From an uncultured Bacteroidia bacterium (lineage in GTDB: Bacteria; Bacteroidota; Bacteroidia; JACCXN01): 40,484 nt of DNA. The notes below the pieces were generated by a model. That model searched no databases, had not been told where the DNA came from, and was given only the letters and a program-made list of their open reading frames with translations. The stretch is from positions 1 to 40,484 of the forward strand of contig CALKJP010000054.1 in the NCBI GenBank assembly GCA_937995645.1, given 5' to 3'. A program made the translations under genes and the position numbers. Of this stretch, positions 1 to 8,396 are shown piece by piece; the first letter of the stretch is position 1, and every line of letters begins with the position of its first letter.

Positions 1-291
1 GTAAAAGTACAAAGCGATATGCGGGCACATTTAAACCCTACCCGTATGAAATTTATTGAACAATGCGCTAAAAAATTTGTAGAAGAATTAAAATGTGCTT
101 GTCCTAAATGTAATTATCCGCAATTTAAAATTAGACGAACCGAAAGAGGATTACCTTGTTATAATTGTAATAAGCCAACTCAAAGTATTAATAAGTATTT
201 TTACGAGTGTATAAATTGTAATTACTTTGAGACAAAAGAAAACGAAAAACAATTTGAAGACCCTATGTTTTGCGAATATTGTAATCCTTAA
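1..291 (+). CDS. DUF6671-like zinc-ribbon protein, 5'-truncated by window edge
   Basis: The reading frame is open to the first base, so the true start lies outside the window. An ATG at 19 is in frame but sits inside the conserved stretch SDMRAHLNPTRM, which I recall as typical of the middle of DUF6671 proteins. The visible part has four CxxC knuckles (CPKC, CYNC, CINC, CEYC), enough for two zinc ribbons, and ends in CEYCNP. The molecular function is unknown. It lies 17 bases upstream of the isocitrate dehydrogenase gene on the same strand, so the two may be co-transcribed. The family assignment is from memory of the motif; the zinc-ribbon character is directly visible. Confidence 0.75.
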   Translation, partial: VKVQSDMRAHLNPTRMKFIEQCAKKFVEELKCACPKCNYPQFKIRRTERGLPCYNCNKPTQSINKYFYECINCNYFETKENEKQFEDPMFCEYCNP

Positions 292-308
292 CTAAATAAC
301 TCTTAACT

Positions 309-1784
309 ATGAAAACACCCATTACAATTGCCTATGGAGATGGAATTGGTCCGGAAATAATGAAAGCTACATTAAAAATTCTCGAAGCTGCAGGAGCTCA
401 ATTGAGCTATGAAGAAATTGAGATTGGAGAAAAAGTTTATTTGCAGGGAATTTCTGCAGGAATTAAAAATGAAGCATGGGATAGCTTACGTAAAACAAAA
501 GTGTTTTTAAAAGCCCCCATTACTACACCTCAGGGAAAAGGCTTTAAAAGTTTAAATGTTACTACACGTAAATCGCTTGGTTTATTTGCCAATGTAAGAC
601 CCTGCGTGTCGTATTATCCTTATGTAAAAACCAAGCATCCAAAAATGGATTTGGTAATTATTCGCGAAAACGAAGAAGATTTATATGCAGGCATTGAGCA
701 CCGCCAAACCGATGATGTTTACCAGTGTTTAAAATTAATTACACGACCGGGTTGCGAAAAAATTGTTCGCTACGCTTTTGATTATGCCCGTGCTTACGGA
801 AGAAAAAAAGTAACCTGCATGTCGAAAGATAATATCATGAAAATTACGGATGGATTATTTCACCGTGTGTTTGACGAAATAGGCAAAGAATATCCTGAAA
901 TTGAAAAAGAACATCATATTATTGATATTGGCTCTGCCTTAATTGCCGATACACCGGAACGTTTTGACGTAATAGTAACCTTAAATTTATATGGCGATAT
1001 TATTTCTGATATTGCAGCTCAGGTTGCCGGCTCTGTCGGATTAGGCGGCTCTGCCAATATTGGAGAACACTGCGCCATGTTTGAAGCCATTCATGGTTCT
1101 GCCCCTGATATAGCAGGAAGAAACATCGCCAATCCTTCAGGTATTTTAAATTCGGCTATAATGATGCTGGTTCACATAGGCCAACCGCAAGTTGCCGAAA
1201 AAATTCAAAACGCATGGTTATGTACAATAGAGGAAGGAGTGCATACCGCTGATATTTATAAAGAAGGAATTAGTTCTGTAAAAGTAGGTACACAGGAATT
1301 TGCCGATGAAGTAATTAAACGCCTTGGAAAAAAACCGCAAAAATTTGCACCTGCAAGTTATGCTTCAGATAGTGTAAAAACTATTAAAATTCACACTTAC
1401 GAGCGCAAAAAACAAAAGAAAGAAATGATTGGAGTTGATGTGTTTTTGCATTGGGATAATGGAACACCAAACGATTTGGGCTCTCAGCTTTCTAAATTAA
1501 ACGGAGATGGATTAATGTTGAAAATGATTAGTAACCGTGGGGTAAAAGTTTGGCCTGACGGACTACCCGAAACATTCTGTACCGATCATTGGCGTTGCCG
1601 ATTTGTTGCCGACACCATCAATCCTTCAAATCCGGATGATTTAAGCGGAGTAAAACCGGTTACGCATCAGCAAATATTAAACTTGCTTAACAGAGTTACC
1701 CAAGCAGGTTTTGATTTTGTAAAAACAGAAAGCCTGTGTGTATTTGATGGGCAGAAAGCCTACTCATTAGGTCAAGGAGAATAA
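309..1784 (+). CDS. icd: NADP-dependent isocitrate dehydrogenase (Thermus-type, 491 aa)
   Basis: This TCA-cycle enzyme oxidatively decarboxylates isocitrate to 2-oxoglutarate in the cytoplasm. The N-terminal AYGDGIGPE, the substrate loop with Ser81, Asn83, Arg87 and Arg97 (the same spacing as S113/N115/R119/R129 of E. coli Icd) and the metal-site signature NLYGDIISD (226-234) identify an isocitrate rather than isopropylmalate dehydrogenase. The EAIHGSAPDIAG segment at 259-270 is the coenzyme region. A domain of about 140 residues follows the usual core (from about 350), as in the long Thermus-type enzyme of about 495 residues. The start is ATG. A strong hairpin terminator follows the stop. 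NADP preference is inferred from the subfamily, not from a residue I checked. Confidence 0.93.
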   Translation: MKTPITIAYGDGIGPEIMKATLKILEAAGAQLSYEEIEIGEKVYLQGISAGIKNEAWDSLRKTKVFLKAPITTPQGKGFKSLNVTTRKSLGLFANVRPCVSYYPYVKTKHPKMDLVIIRENEEDLYAGIEHRQTDDVYQCLKLITRPGCEKIVRYAFDYARAYGRKKVTCMSKDNIMKITDGLFHRVFDEIGKEYPEIEKEHHIIDIGSALIADTPERFDVIVTLNLYGDIISDIAAQVAGSVGLGGSANIGEHCAMFEAIHGSAPDIAGRNIANPSGILNSAIMMLVHIGQPQVAEKIQNAWLCTIEEGVHTADIYKEGISSVKVGTQEFADEVIKRLGKKPQKFAPASYASDSVKTIKIHTYERKKQKKEMIGVDVFLHWDNGTPNDLGSQLSKLNGDGLMLKMISNRGVKVWPDGLPETFCTDHWRCRFVADTINPSNPDDLSGVKPVTHQQILNLLNRVTQAGFDFVKTESLCVFDGQKAYSLGQGE

Positions 1785-1810
1785 AGCGTTATGTCAATCA
1801 TAAAAAATAA

Positions 1811-1838
1811 AAGCTCCGAGTTTCACTCGGGGCTTTTT
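1811..1838. terminator. Bidirectional intrinsic terminator between icd and the PKD gene
   Basis: A 10-bp stem (aagctccgag/ctcggggctt, one G-U pair) with a five-base loop is followed by a T run on the plus strand and preceded by an A run, so it can end transcription from both convergent genes. Confidence 0.85.
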
Positions 1839-1858
1839 AAAATATTTTTAGATAAAGT

Positions 1859-2920
1859 TTATTGCTTTACAAAACGAAGTGTTTTGCTATTGCCTTCGTG
1901 TATAAGTCGAATAAAATATGCACCACTTTGTAATTTGTTAACAGGCAATATCATCATGTTTTGATTTCCATGCAGGTTTATTTGTTCGCTTGAAATAATT
2001 CGTCCTGTATAATCTAACATTTGCATTTCTGCTATATTAGATAGGGTTCCGCTTATCGTTAAAGTAATAAAATCTTTAGCCGGATTAGGGAAAAGATTTA
2101 GTTCAAATTCAACGGAATTGTATTTTATACCGGCAGGAGGTAAAGTAACCACTACCTGGTCGCAAAAAGTACAATTGCTGCCCGATGCGGTAGTAACATT
2201 CATACACACATTATATGTTCCCGGAGTATTGTAAGTGTGACTAGTAAATGGGAGCTGAGTAGTAGCAAATTGCATATCGCCAAAGCTCCAAATGTAAGTG
2301 TTGCCAAATCCAATGGGCTGTCCCAAAAAGGTAACGGTTAAATTATCGGTAGTTGCGAAAAATGAGGCAGTACAGTTAATATCTACATCTACAAGTTCGC
2401 AAGTGGTATAGGTACAAGTAGTTAAAGAGTCATACACAGTTAAGCAAACCAAATATTCTTCAGATGCTGTGTACACATGCTGTGTAAAACTTCCTGTTCC
2501 GAAATTGCCATCGCCAAAATCCCATGTATAACTCCAGCCGGGCATAAATCCGGGATTGGCTATAAAAAATGCGGTGCCGGCATTTACATTAGCTATAAAA
2601 CTTGCATTACAGCTTGGTGCGGGTAATATTACGGTTACAGAGTCGCAAAAAATATCGTAGCAACTTACTCCATCAAATACTGAAAGACAAACATAATAGG
2701 TTGCGCTTGAATCGTAGGTGTGAATTGCAGTAGCCCCTGTTCCAAAGTTGCCATCACCAAAATCCCAGTCGTATGTCCAGTTTGGATCGTTTACATCGGC
2801 TGTAAAAAACACATCAGGCTCTTGTGATGTATCATAGGTAAAAGCAGCAGAGCATTGTGCATTAAGTTGATTTGCTCCAAGAATAAGAAGAGCCAACAGT
2901 AAGAGGTAATTTTTTCCCAT
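1859..2920 (-). CDS. Secreted PKD-repeat protein with T9SS C-terminal sorting domain
   Basis: The 353-residue protein has an N-terminal signal peptide (cleavage probably after residue 21, LNA-Q). It has three PKD-type immunoglobulin-like repeats. The first two carry the classic WDFGDGNFGTG (52-62 and about 132-142); the third is divergent (WSFGDMQF, about 210). Each repeat has paired cysteines, suggesting disulfide-stabilised extracellular modules. The last 80 residues start with LFPNPAKDFITLTISG and end in LRFVKQ, a type A sorting domain that directs cargo through the type IX secretion system to the cell surface or medium. The function is probably structural or adhesive; no catalytic domain is visible. 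It is a monocistronic minus-strand gene ending at a shared terminator. Confidence 0.88.
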   Translation of the reverse strand: MGKNYLLLLALLILGANQLNAQCSAAFTYDTSQEPDVFFTADVNDPNWTYDWDFGDGNFGTGATAIHTYDSSATYYVCLSVFDGVSCYDIFCDSVTVILPAPSCNASFIANVNAGTAFFIANPGFMPGWSYTWDFGDGNFGTGSFTQHVYTASEEYLVCLTVYDSLTTCTYTTCELVDVDINCTASFFATTDNLTVTFLGQPIGFGNTYIWSFGDMQFATTQLPFTSHTYNTPGTYNVCMNVTTASGSNCTFCDQVVVTLPPAGIKYNSVEFELNLFPNPAKDFITLTISGTLSNIAEMQMLDYTGRIISSEQINLHGNQNMMILPVNKLQSGAYFIRLIHEGNSKTLRFVKQ

Positions 2921-2941
2921 TTTGATTATGTTTGTTTTTTA

Positions 2942-2949
2942 CAAAAATA
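2942..2949 (-). promoter_or_regulatory. Bacteroidota -7 box (TATTTTTG) for the PKD gene
   Basis: On the minus strand TATTTTTG matches the TAnnTTTG consensus and lies 21 bases before the ATG at 2920. No good TTG -33 element is visible at the usual 17-23 base spacing. Confidence 0.5.
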
Positions 2950-2984
2950 ATCAAATTGTATAAATTGTTATATGCCTGATTGTA

Positions 2985-2996
2985 TGATTTAAATCA
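2985..2996. promoter_or_regulatory. Palindrome TGATTTAAATCA (CRP/FNR-like core)
   Basis: This perfect 12-bp palindrome has the TGA-N6-TCA geometry of CRP/FNR-family sites. It is centred about 52 bases upstream of the predicted start site of the PKD gene, which is not a classical activator position. It may be fortuitous in AT-rich DNA. Confidence 0.25.
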
Positions 2997-3008
2997 GATA
3001 TTTAGTCT

Positions 3009-3629
3009 TTATACTAACGAAAATACATAAAGGCATTCCATGGCTATTTGCCTAGAACGTTCTTCGTATTTAGCGTCTTGAAGTGGTGTCTTGTCAAATT
3101 CCTTTGGGTCGTTATAGGTGGTACCAATTCGTAATTCTACTCCGGGAATAAAAGGGCAGTTTTGTTCTGCATCAGAACAGGTCATTATGGCTGCAAAATG
3201 TGATTTGGGATTTACATCATCATTGTAAACTTTTGAAAAACAGGTGGTGTATTCATTTTCAGCATCACCAAACCGAACGGTATAAATCGGATTTGATGTT
3301 TGAACATCGTTTGCTGTAATTTTAAAACCAACTTTTTTTAAAGTATTTATGGCATTTATATTAAAGGCGGTAGCTTCGGTACCTCCTGAAAAAGTTTTTA
3401 CATTATCAATATGGTAATAGTTGGCTGCAACAGCTGCCCATATTTGGCCTAAATGGCTTCTACGTGAGTTATGTGTACAAATATAAACTAATTGTACAGA
3501 TTCATTATTTTGAATTTTATTTTTTATATAATCGCTTAGCTTTTCTAAAAGCTGTTTTCGCGATGGAGAAATTTCATCAAATTGTTTTACCAAATTATCG
3601 CAATAATTTTTAATAGTAGAAAAAATCAT
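3009..3629 (-). CDS. arsC: Arsenate reductase of the low-molecular-weight phosphatase fold (thioredoxin-type)
   Basis: The 206-residue protein is predicted to reduce arsenate to arsenite, the form exported by the Acr3 pump of the same operon. The P-loop CTHNSRR gives the CX5R motif with nucleophile Cys51. Two further cysteines, Cys151 and Cys158 in TCSDAEQNCP, have the same spacing and context as Cys82/Cys89 of the thioredoxin-coupled ArsC of S. aureus pI258, so the three-cysteine relay looks complete. An N-terminal helical extension of about 45 residues precedes the fold. It is the last gene of the ars operon, 4 bases after the stress-protein gene. An alternative label, protein-tyrosine-phosphatase, is often given to these proteins, but the cysteines and context favour arsenate reduction. 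Confidence 0.85.
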   Translation of the reverse strand: MIFSTIKNYCDNLVKQFDEISPSRKQLLEKLSDYIKNKIQNNESVQLVYICTHNSRRSHLGQIWAAVAANYYHIDNVKTFSGGTEATAFNINAINTLKKVGFKITANDVQTSNPIYTVRFGDAENEYTTCFSKVYNDDVNPKSHFAAIMTCSDAEQNCPFIPGVELRIGTTYNDPKEFDKTPLQDAKYEERSRQIAMECLYVFSLV

Positions 3630-3633
3630 AAAA

Positions 3634-4479
3634 TTATTTTTTTAACGGTATTACTAAGAAATTGTTATTAGCTTCTTCAATAGCAGTTTTAATAACGCTT
3701 CCGGCTATTAGTTTATTAAAAAAACCTTTACCTTGCTTTCCGGCTAAAACAATATGATATTTGTTATTGTATAAAATGTTTAGAATTGTTTTTTTAACAT
3801 TTCCTTCTTCTAAAATTAGATGAACGGGTACGGTATATTTATTTTTTATGGTTTGTTCAATCTCTTTTAGTTTCTGTTCGGCAGCATTTTTATATTTTGT
3901 TGTATCTTTGTAATTTATCGAGTTAGAATCGCTGTTATTTTCAATCACATGTAGTATTTTTACAGAATTTAGATTACAATCATAATTTAGTAAAAATTTA
4001 AGTGCGTTTTCTGAAGATTCTGAAAAATCTGTTAAATAAATTAAGTCAATTCCTGATTCATTGTAATTAATAGATTGTTCTCTGTTTTTAATGATTAATA
4101 ATGGTGAAATTGTGTGATTAATGATATATGTAGCAGTACTGCCAATTATAATTCCTTTTATCAATCCAAAGCCACTGGTTCCAATTATTATAATTGATTC
4201 GGGGTTTTGAACTGCAAATTTTTCCAATTCGATATATGGTAATCCTTCTTTGATTACAATGTTGGTATCAAATCCCTTTTGAATAAGTAAATCTTTTATT
4301 TGGTCAAGTTTTTTTATCGTATTATCAATGTTTACATATTTATAAAAATTCATATATTCAACACCAAGGGCATGAAATAATGTAATTTTCTGGATATTCA
4401 AATTTTTATATAAATGCAGTTGATGTATTAGTTCTTCAGAACTTTGCGATAAATCAGTTGCTAAAATTGCTTTTTTCAT
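3634..4479 (-). CDS. Tandem universal stress protein embedded in the ars operon
   Basis: This 281-residue cytoplasmic protein has two UspA domains. Both carry the ATP-binding signature G2xG9xGS: GTSG followed nine residues later by GS in the first half, and GKQG then GS in the second. Both therefore look competent to bind ATP. I chose the ATG at 4479 (MKKAILATDLS, the usual Usp start) over the ATG at 4503, which would overlap the end of acr3 and add eight uncharacteristic residues. It lies between acr3 (11-base gap) and the arsenate reductase (4-base gap), so it is very likely translated from the arsenic-induced transcript. Its role there is unknown; ATP-dependent stress sensing or chaperoning is inference. 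Confidence 0.85.
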   Translation of the reverse strand: MKKAILATDLSQSSEELIHQLHLYKNLNIQKITLFHALGVEYMNFYKYVNIDNTIKKLDQIKDLLIQKGFDTNIVIKEGLPYIELEKFAVQNPESIIIIGTSGFGLIKGIIIGSTATYIINHTISPLLIIKNREQSINYNESGIDLIYLTDFSESSENALKFLLNYDCNLNSVKILHVIENNSDSNSINYKDTTKYKNAAEQKLKEIEQTIKNKYTVPVHLILEEGNVKKTILNILYNNKYHIVLAGKQGKGFFNKLIAGSVIKTAIEEANNNFLVIPLKK

Positions 4480-4490
4480 AGTCGTTTTTT

Positions 4491-5501
4491 TTAGTATTTC
4501 CATTTATTAGCAAGGGCAACGAGTGATAACATTACCGGTACTTCTATTAAAACTCCAACAACTGTTGCTAAAGATGCTCCGGAATTTAGTCCAAATAATG
4601 AGATAGCAACGGCAACAGCCAATTCAAAAAAATTACTTGCGCCAATCATTGCTGCCGGTGCGCAAATGTTGTGCTGTAATTTTAAATAGCGTCCCAAAAA
4701 CCATGAAACAAAGAATATAAAATAGGTTTGAATGGTTAATGGAATTGCTATTAATAAGATATGAAATGGATTTTGAATAATTTTATCACCCTGAAATGCA
4801 AATAACAATATAAGTGTTGTAAGCAGTGCCAAAATTGAAACGGGTTTTAATTTTGATAAAAACACTTTGCTAAACCACTCTTCGCCTTTTGTTTTTAATA
4901 AATATCGGTTGCTTAGGTAACCTGCTGAAAGCGGAATAACTACAAATATTATAACAGAAGCAATTAATACATTGTAAGGTATTTCTATATTGGTAATTCC
5001 TAATAAAAAACGTACTATTGGAATAAAGGCAATTAATATAATTAAATCATTTACCGATACTTGAACTAATGTATAATTAGCATCGCCTTTGGTAAGATAC
5101 GACCATACAAAAACCATAGCGGTACAAGGTGCAGCACCAAGTAGTATGGCTCCGGCTATATATTGTTCTGCATCTTCGGGGCTTATCCATGCTTGATAAA
5201 GTTTAGTAAAAAAAATCCAAGCAAAAAATGCCATTGTAAAAGGTTTTATAAGCCAATTTACTATTACGGTTAATCCTAATCCTTTAAGATTTTTTGTTAC
5301 ATTTTTAATGGAAGAAAAATCAATCTGAACCATCATCGGATAAATCATCAGCCATACTAAAATAGCTACGGGAATATTTACTGTAGCAAATTCAAGATTG
5401 CTTAAAAGTTGAATACTGTTTCCTGCTATTTTTCCAATTACAATTCCGGCAATAATACATAGTGCTACCCAAAGGGTTAAATATTTTTCAAATTTTCCCA
5501 T
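4491..5501 (-). CDS. acr3: Acr3-family arsenite efflux transporter
   Basis: This inner-membrane carrier of about ten transmembrane helices exports arsenite (336 residues). [12 protein letters not shown] in the fourth helix contains the conserved Cys126 that is essential in studied Acr3 proteins. The late helices contain [18 protein letters not shown] and IEVPVM with the conserved glutamate. I start it at the ATG at 5501, two bases after the DUF6428 stop, rather than at an upstream in-frame TTG that would overlap that gene. The tight spacing suggests translational coupling. It is the core detoxification gene of the operon, between DUF6428 and the stress protein. Confidence 0.92.
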   Translation of the reverse strand: MGKFEKYLTLWVALCIIAGIVIGKIAGNSIQLLSNLEFATVNIPVAILVWLMIYPMMVQIDFSSIKNVTKNLKGLGLTVIVNWLIKPFTMAFFAWIFFTKLYQAWISPEDAEQYIAGAILLGAAPCTAMVFVWSYLTKGDANYTLVQVSVNDLIILIAFIPIVRFLLGITNIEIPYNVLIASVIIFVVIPLSAGYLSNRYLLKTKGEEWFSKVFLSKLKPVSILALLTTLILLFAFQGDKIIQNPFHILLIAIPLTIQTYFIFFVSWFLGRYLKLQHNICAPAAMIGASNFFELAVAVAISLFGLNSGASLATVVGVLIEVPVMLSLVALANKWKY

Positions 5502-5503
5502 AA

Positions 5504-5974
5504 TTAACAACAGTTACTATTAGGTGTACAACAAGAATTTGATGAACTTAAATCAGATAATCGAATTTTTATTTTTTCAGGAGGAACTCCACATTTATCG
5601 GTAGCAAGACAATTGGTGTATTTTGGATCTAATGTAAATTCAAAACCGTTATATCCTAAAGCATATTTCCCAATAGTATCGGCCTGATACTCTACTTCTA
5701 TTTCATAATCGCCCAGTCCTAATGTTTTTTCTGAAAGTTCAATGATGTTTAATAGTTTTTGAGGTGTTAGGCGGTGGTCAAAGTCGTTTGCCTCCCACAA
5801 TTGAAAATTAATTGCTTTTTCTTCTCTTACAGAGCCTCCGCAATCAATAAACTTTTTGGTTATTTCTCCTACTTCAGTTACATGAAAGTGTGATGGTACT
5901 TTAGTGCCGTTTGGTAATTTAAATTCTACTTTATCCATGCTTTTCAGCATTCCTTTTATTTCAGATAGTTTCAT
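5504..5974 (-). CDS. DUF6428 family protein of the ars operon with a Cys-rich tail
   Basis: The 156-residue soluble protein of unknown function resembles the DUF6428 family that I recall accompanying arsR and acr3 in Bacteroidota. It has [10 protein letters not shown] (His29, His31), Cys45, Cys122 and Cys128, and ends in two vicinal cysteine pairs (148-149 and 155-156, the latter being the C-terminus). Vicinal thiols are good ligands for trivalent arsenic, so a role in arsenite binding or handover to Acr3 is plausible, but this is inference. It begins 10 bases after arsR and ends 2 bases before acr3. It has no signal peptide or membrane segment. The existence of the gene is certain; the function is not. 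Confidence 0.8.
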   Translation of the reverse strand: MKLSEIKGMLKSMDKVEFKLPNGTKVPSHFHVTEVGEITKKFIDCGGSVREEKAINFQLWEANDFDHRLTPQKLLNIIELSEKTLGLGDYEIEVEYQADTIGKYALGYNGFEFTLDPKYTNCLATDKCGVPPEKIKIRLSDLSSSNSCCTPNSNCC

Positions 5975-5984
5975 GGTTAGATTT

Positions 5985-6314
5985 TTAGCAACAGTTTATT
6001 TGATTTTTTAAGGTATTGGTGATGTTATTTAAGTATTCTTTTATAAAAGAAATGGTATTAGGATTTAAACAATAGCAAATACTATTGCCTTCTACACTGC
6101 CTTTTATTATTTCTGCATTTTTTAACTCTTTTAAATGTTGCGAAACCGTAGCCTGAGCAAGAGGAAGTTCATTTACAATATCGCCACATATACATGAATT
6201 TACTTTTAATAAATGTTCAATAATGGCTATTCTGGCCGGATGCCCCAATGCTTTAAATACAGATGCCATTTTGTTTTGGCGTTCATTAAATACATCGATT
6301 TTACTTATGCCCAT
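5985..6314 (-). CDS. arsR: ArsR-family metalloregulatory repressor
   Basis: This 109-residue winged-helix repressor is first in the ars operon and is expected to leave its operator when it binds As(III) or Sb(III). ALGHPARIAIIEHLL is the typical helix 2, and LAQATVSQHLKELKNAEII is the DNA-recognition helix-turn-helix. SCICGDIVNEL supplies Cys41 and Cys43 at the position of the classical ELCVCDL metal site. Cys80 and Cys82 lie in the wing, and the protein ends in Cys108-Cys109. Which thiols form the arsenic site cannot be settled by eye. A near-perfect palindrome 14 bases upstream of the start is the likely operator, giving autoregulation. The divergent gene is a phosphate transporter. Confidence 0.9.
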   Translation of the reverse strand: MGISKIDVFNERQNKMASVFKALGHPARIAIIEHLLKVNSCICGDIVNELPLAQATVSQHLKELKNAEIIKGSVEGNSICYCLNPNTISFIKEYLNNITNTLKNQINCC

Positions 6315-6327
6315 TTTTATATTTTAA

Positions 6328-6345
6328 TATCGCAATATTACGATA
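6328..6345. promoter_or_regulatory. Probable ArsR operator
   Basis: The 18-bp inverted repeat tatcgcaatattacgata (one mismatched pair) lies 14 bases upstream of the arsR ATG, where a repressor would block transcription. Its position and symmetry support an autoregulatory operator; no binding data are available. Confidence 0.6.
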
Positions 6346-6439
6346 AAATTTTAAAATAAAAGAATTTACTTTGTTAAACTTAATTTAACATGCCTATTTA
6401 CAATTAGTGTCATTTTTGTTGACTTTTAAAAAATAACTT

Positions 6440-8134
6440 ATGAATTATGGTTTCTTTGATTTTTTAACGCTCATAGGCTCTTTAGGCTTGTTTTTATACG
6501 GAATGAAAATAATGAGCGATGGAATACAAAAAGTGGCAGGCGATAAGATGCGAGCCATATTAGGTGCAATGACTCGTAATCGGGTAATGGGTGTTTTAAC
6601 CGGATTATTAATTACAACCATTATACAATCTTCTTCTGCAACCACTGTAATGGTGGTAAGTTTTGTAAATGCAGGATTACTTACCTTGGCTCAGTCTATA
6701 GGAGTAATTATGGGTGCTAATATTGGAACAACTGTTACCGCCTGGATTATATCACTGTTAGGCTTTAAGGTAAAAATGATAGCTTTAGCAATTCCACTTG
6801 TTGGTATTGCTTTCCCTATGCTATTTTTTAAAAAAGATAAGCTAAAATCGTTCGGAGAATTTTTAATCGGATTTGGTATTTTGTTTATTGGCTTAGATTT
6901 TCTTAAAAATTCGGTGCCCAATTTAGAAAGCTCACCCGAAGCTTTAGAGTTTTTAAAAGATTTAACCGGTATGGGACATTTTTCTGTTTTAATTTTTATT
7001 TTCATAGGCACGATACTTACCATAGTTGTCCAATCTTCAAGCGCAGCTATGGCTCTTACTTTAGTATTATGTAATAAAGGATGGATTGGATTTGAAGCCG
7101 GGGCCGCCATTGTATTAGGCGAAAATATTGGTACAACAATAACAGCAAATTTGGCATCCTTAATAGGGAATGTGCACGCAAAGCGAGCCGCCATGTCGCA
7201 CACCTTGTTCAATATATTTGGTGTAATTTGGATGTTTTTAGTTTTTAATGTAGTGCTTCGCGGAATTGATTTATATTTAATTTCTACAGGAGCAACTTCT
7301 CCTTTTCAAGACCCAACATCAATTCCGATTGCATTGGCAATATACCATACAACGTTTAATGTAGCCAATACCTTGTTGCTAATTTGGTTTGTAAAATTTA
7401 TCGAAAAAACGGTTCAAAAAATTATACCCTCAAAAGGAGGAGAAGATGAAAAACATCATTTAGAATACATAGGTACAGGATTAATGAAAGCATATGAATT
7501 ATCTATTATTGAAGCAAAAAAAGAAGTGATAAAATTTGGCGAATTATCCAAACGCATGTTTAATATGATTCCCGAATTATTACTTGAAACTGACAATAAA
7601 AAGTTTATTGAAAAATTTGAGCGTATAAAAAAATATGAACAAATTACCGATAAAATTGAAATTGAAATAGCCAATTTTTTAGTAAAAGTATCCAAAAATG
7701 AAATTAGTGAAGAAACATCGCAACAAATAAGATCAATGCTTCGCATGAATAATAATTTTGAAAAAATTGGAGATGTATGTTATCAAATGTCAATAGCTAT
7801 TAAAAAGAAGAATGAAGAAAAAGCATGGTTTACACCAACGCAACGCGAACGCTTAAAAGAAATGTTTTTACTAATAAATCAGGCGTTTAATACTATGCTC
7901 GAAAATATTAAAGCAGAAGAAGGAAAAGCAGATATTCAAAAAGCAGTTGTAATAGAGAATAAAATAAATGACTTGCGCGATGCAATGCGCGATGAGCATT
8001 TCCGTAGCATAGAAAAAGGCGATTACAATATTAAAAGTGGCTTGTATTACAACAACCTTTATTCGTCTTGCGAAAAAATTGGTGACCATATTATGAATAT
8101 AAACGAAGCAGCTGCAGGGGTTAATTTAGAATAA
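6440..8134 (+). CDS. Na+/phosphate cotransporter with C-terminal PhoU-like domain (copy 1)
   Basis: This 564-residue inner-membrane transporter of the NptA/YjbB type moves inorganic phosphate with sodium. The membrane half (about 1-330) holds the duplicated Na_Pi_cotrans repeat, each with the QSSSA signature (63-69 QSSSATT; 198-202 QSSSA), followed by GANIGTT and GENIGTT loops. From about residue 350 a soluble helical PhoU-like domain follows (MLRMNNNFEKIGD and SCEKIGDHIMNINEAAA are PhoU-type motifs). It is transcribed divergently from the ars operon across a 125-base gap and is followed by a same-length paralogue. Arsenate can enter through phosphate carriers, so the neighbourhood may be functional, but that is inferred. 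Confidence 0.92.
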   Translation: MNYGFFDFLTLIGSLGLFLYGMKIMSDGIQKVAGDKMRAILGAMTRNRVMGVLTGLLITTIIQSSSATTVMVVSFVNAGLLTLAQSIGVIMGANIGTTVTAWIISLLGFKVKMIALAIPLVGIAFPMLFFKKDKLKSFGEFLIGFGILFIGLDFLKNSVPNLESSPEALEFLKDLTGMGHFSVLIFIFIGTILTIVVQSSSAAMALTLVLCNKGWIGFEAGAAIVLGENIGTTITANLASLIGNVHAKRAAMSHTLFNIFGVIWMFLVFNVVLRGIDLYLISTGATSPFQDPTSIPIALAIYHTTFNVANTLLLIWFVKFIEKTVQKIIPSKGGEDEKHHLEYIGTGLMKAYELSIIEAKKEVIKFGELSKRMFNMIPELLLETDNKKFIEKFERIKKYEQITDKIEIEIANFLVKVSKNEISEETSQQIRSMLRMNNNFEKIGDVCYQMSIAIKKKNEEKAWFTPTQRERLKEMFLLINQAFNTMLENIKAEEGKADIQKAVVIENKINDLRDAMRDEHFRSIEKGDYNIKSGLYYNNLYSSCEKIGDHIMNINEAAAGVNLE

Positions 8135-8145
8135 TTTTTTATTTA

Positions 8146-8200
8146 GGCATCAGGTATAAGTAGTCAGTAGAGAAAAGAGATTAAAGACAAAATAGCAAAG
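8146..8200 (+). repeat. Degenerate dispersed intergenic repeat, copy 1
   Basis: The segment with core taagtagtcagtagag and following A-rich bases reappears almost unchanged in inverted orientation at about 18280-18345 (about 35 of 38 bases in the best stretch by eye). A weaker copy lies after the second phosphate transporter. No reading frame is present. The rest of the 8135-8396 gap is AT-rich DNA with no other feature that I can support. Confidence 0.55.
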
Positions 8201-8396
8201 ACTACTTTAATTTTAAAATTAATAATTTGATGATTTTTATAATTTAGAATTTTCTAATCTGTAATTTTTCAATCATCCCTAATTGTTAACTTATTTTTTA
8301 CAATCGATATTTTTATTAACAATTCCTTAACTCAACAATATTACAGTTACTACATTCTTGCGCTTAGTTTTGTAAGTATCCATACAAAATACTTGC

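Noticed and set aside
4480-4503. Longer start of the ars-operon Usp (MEILKKTT...).
   Set aside because: It overlaps acr3 and adds residues before the canonical Usp beginning MKKAILATDLS.
6691-7212. Long antisense open frame (173 codons) in the first phosphate transporter, mirrored by one at 8648-9223 in the second.
   Set aside because: Both are codon-composition shadows of the same conserved membrane-protein segment; the similarity follows from the sense genes, and no start or promoter supports them.
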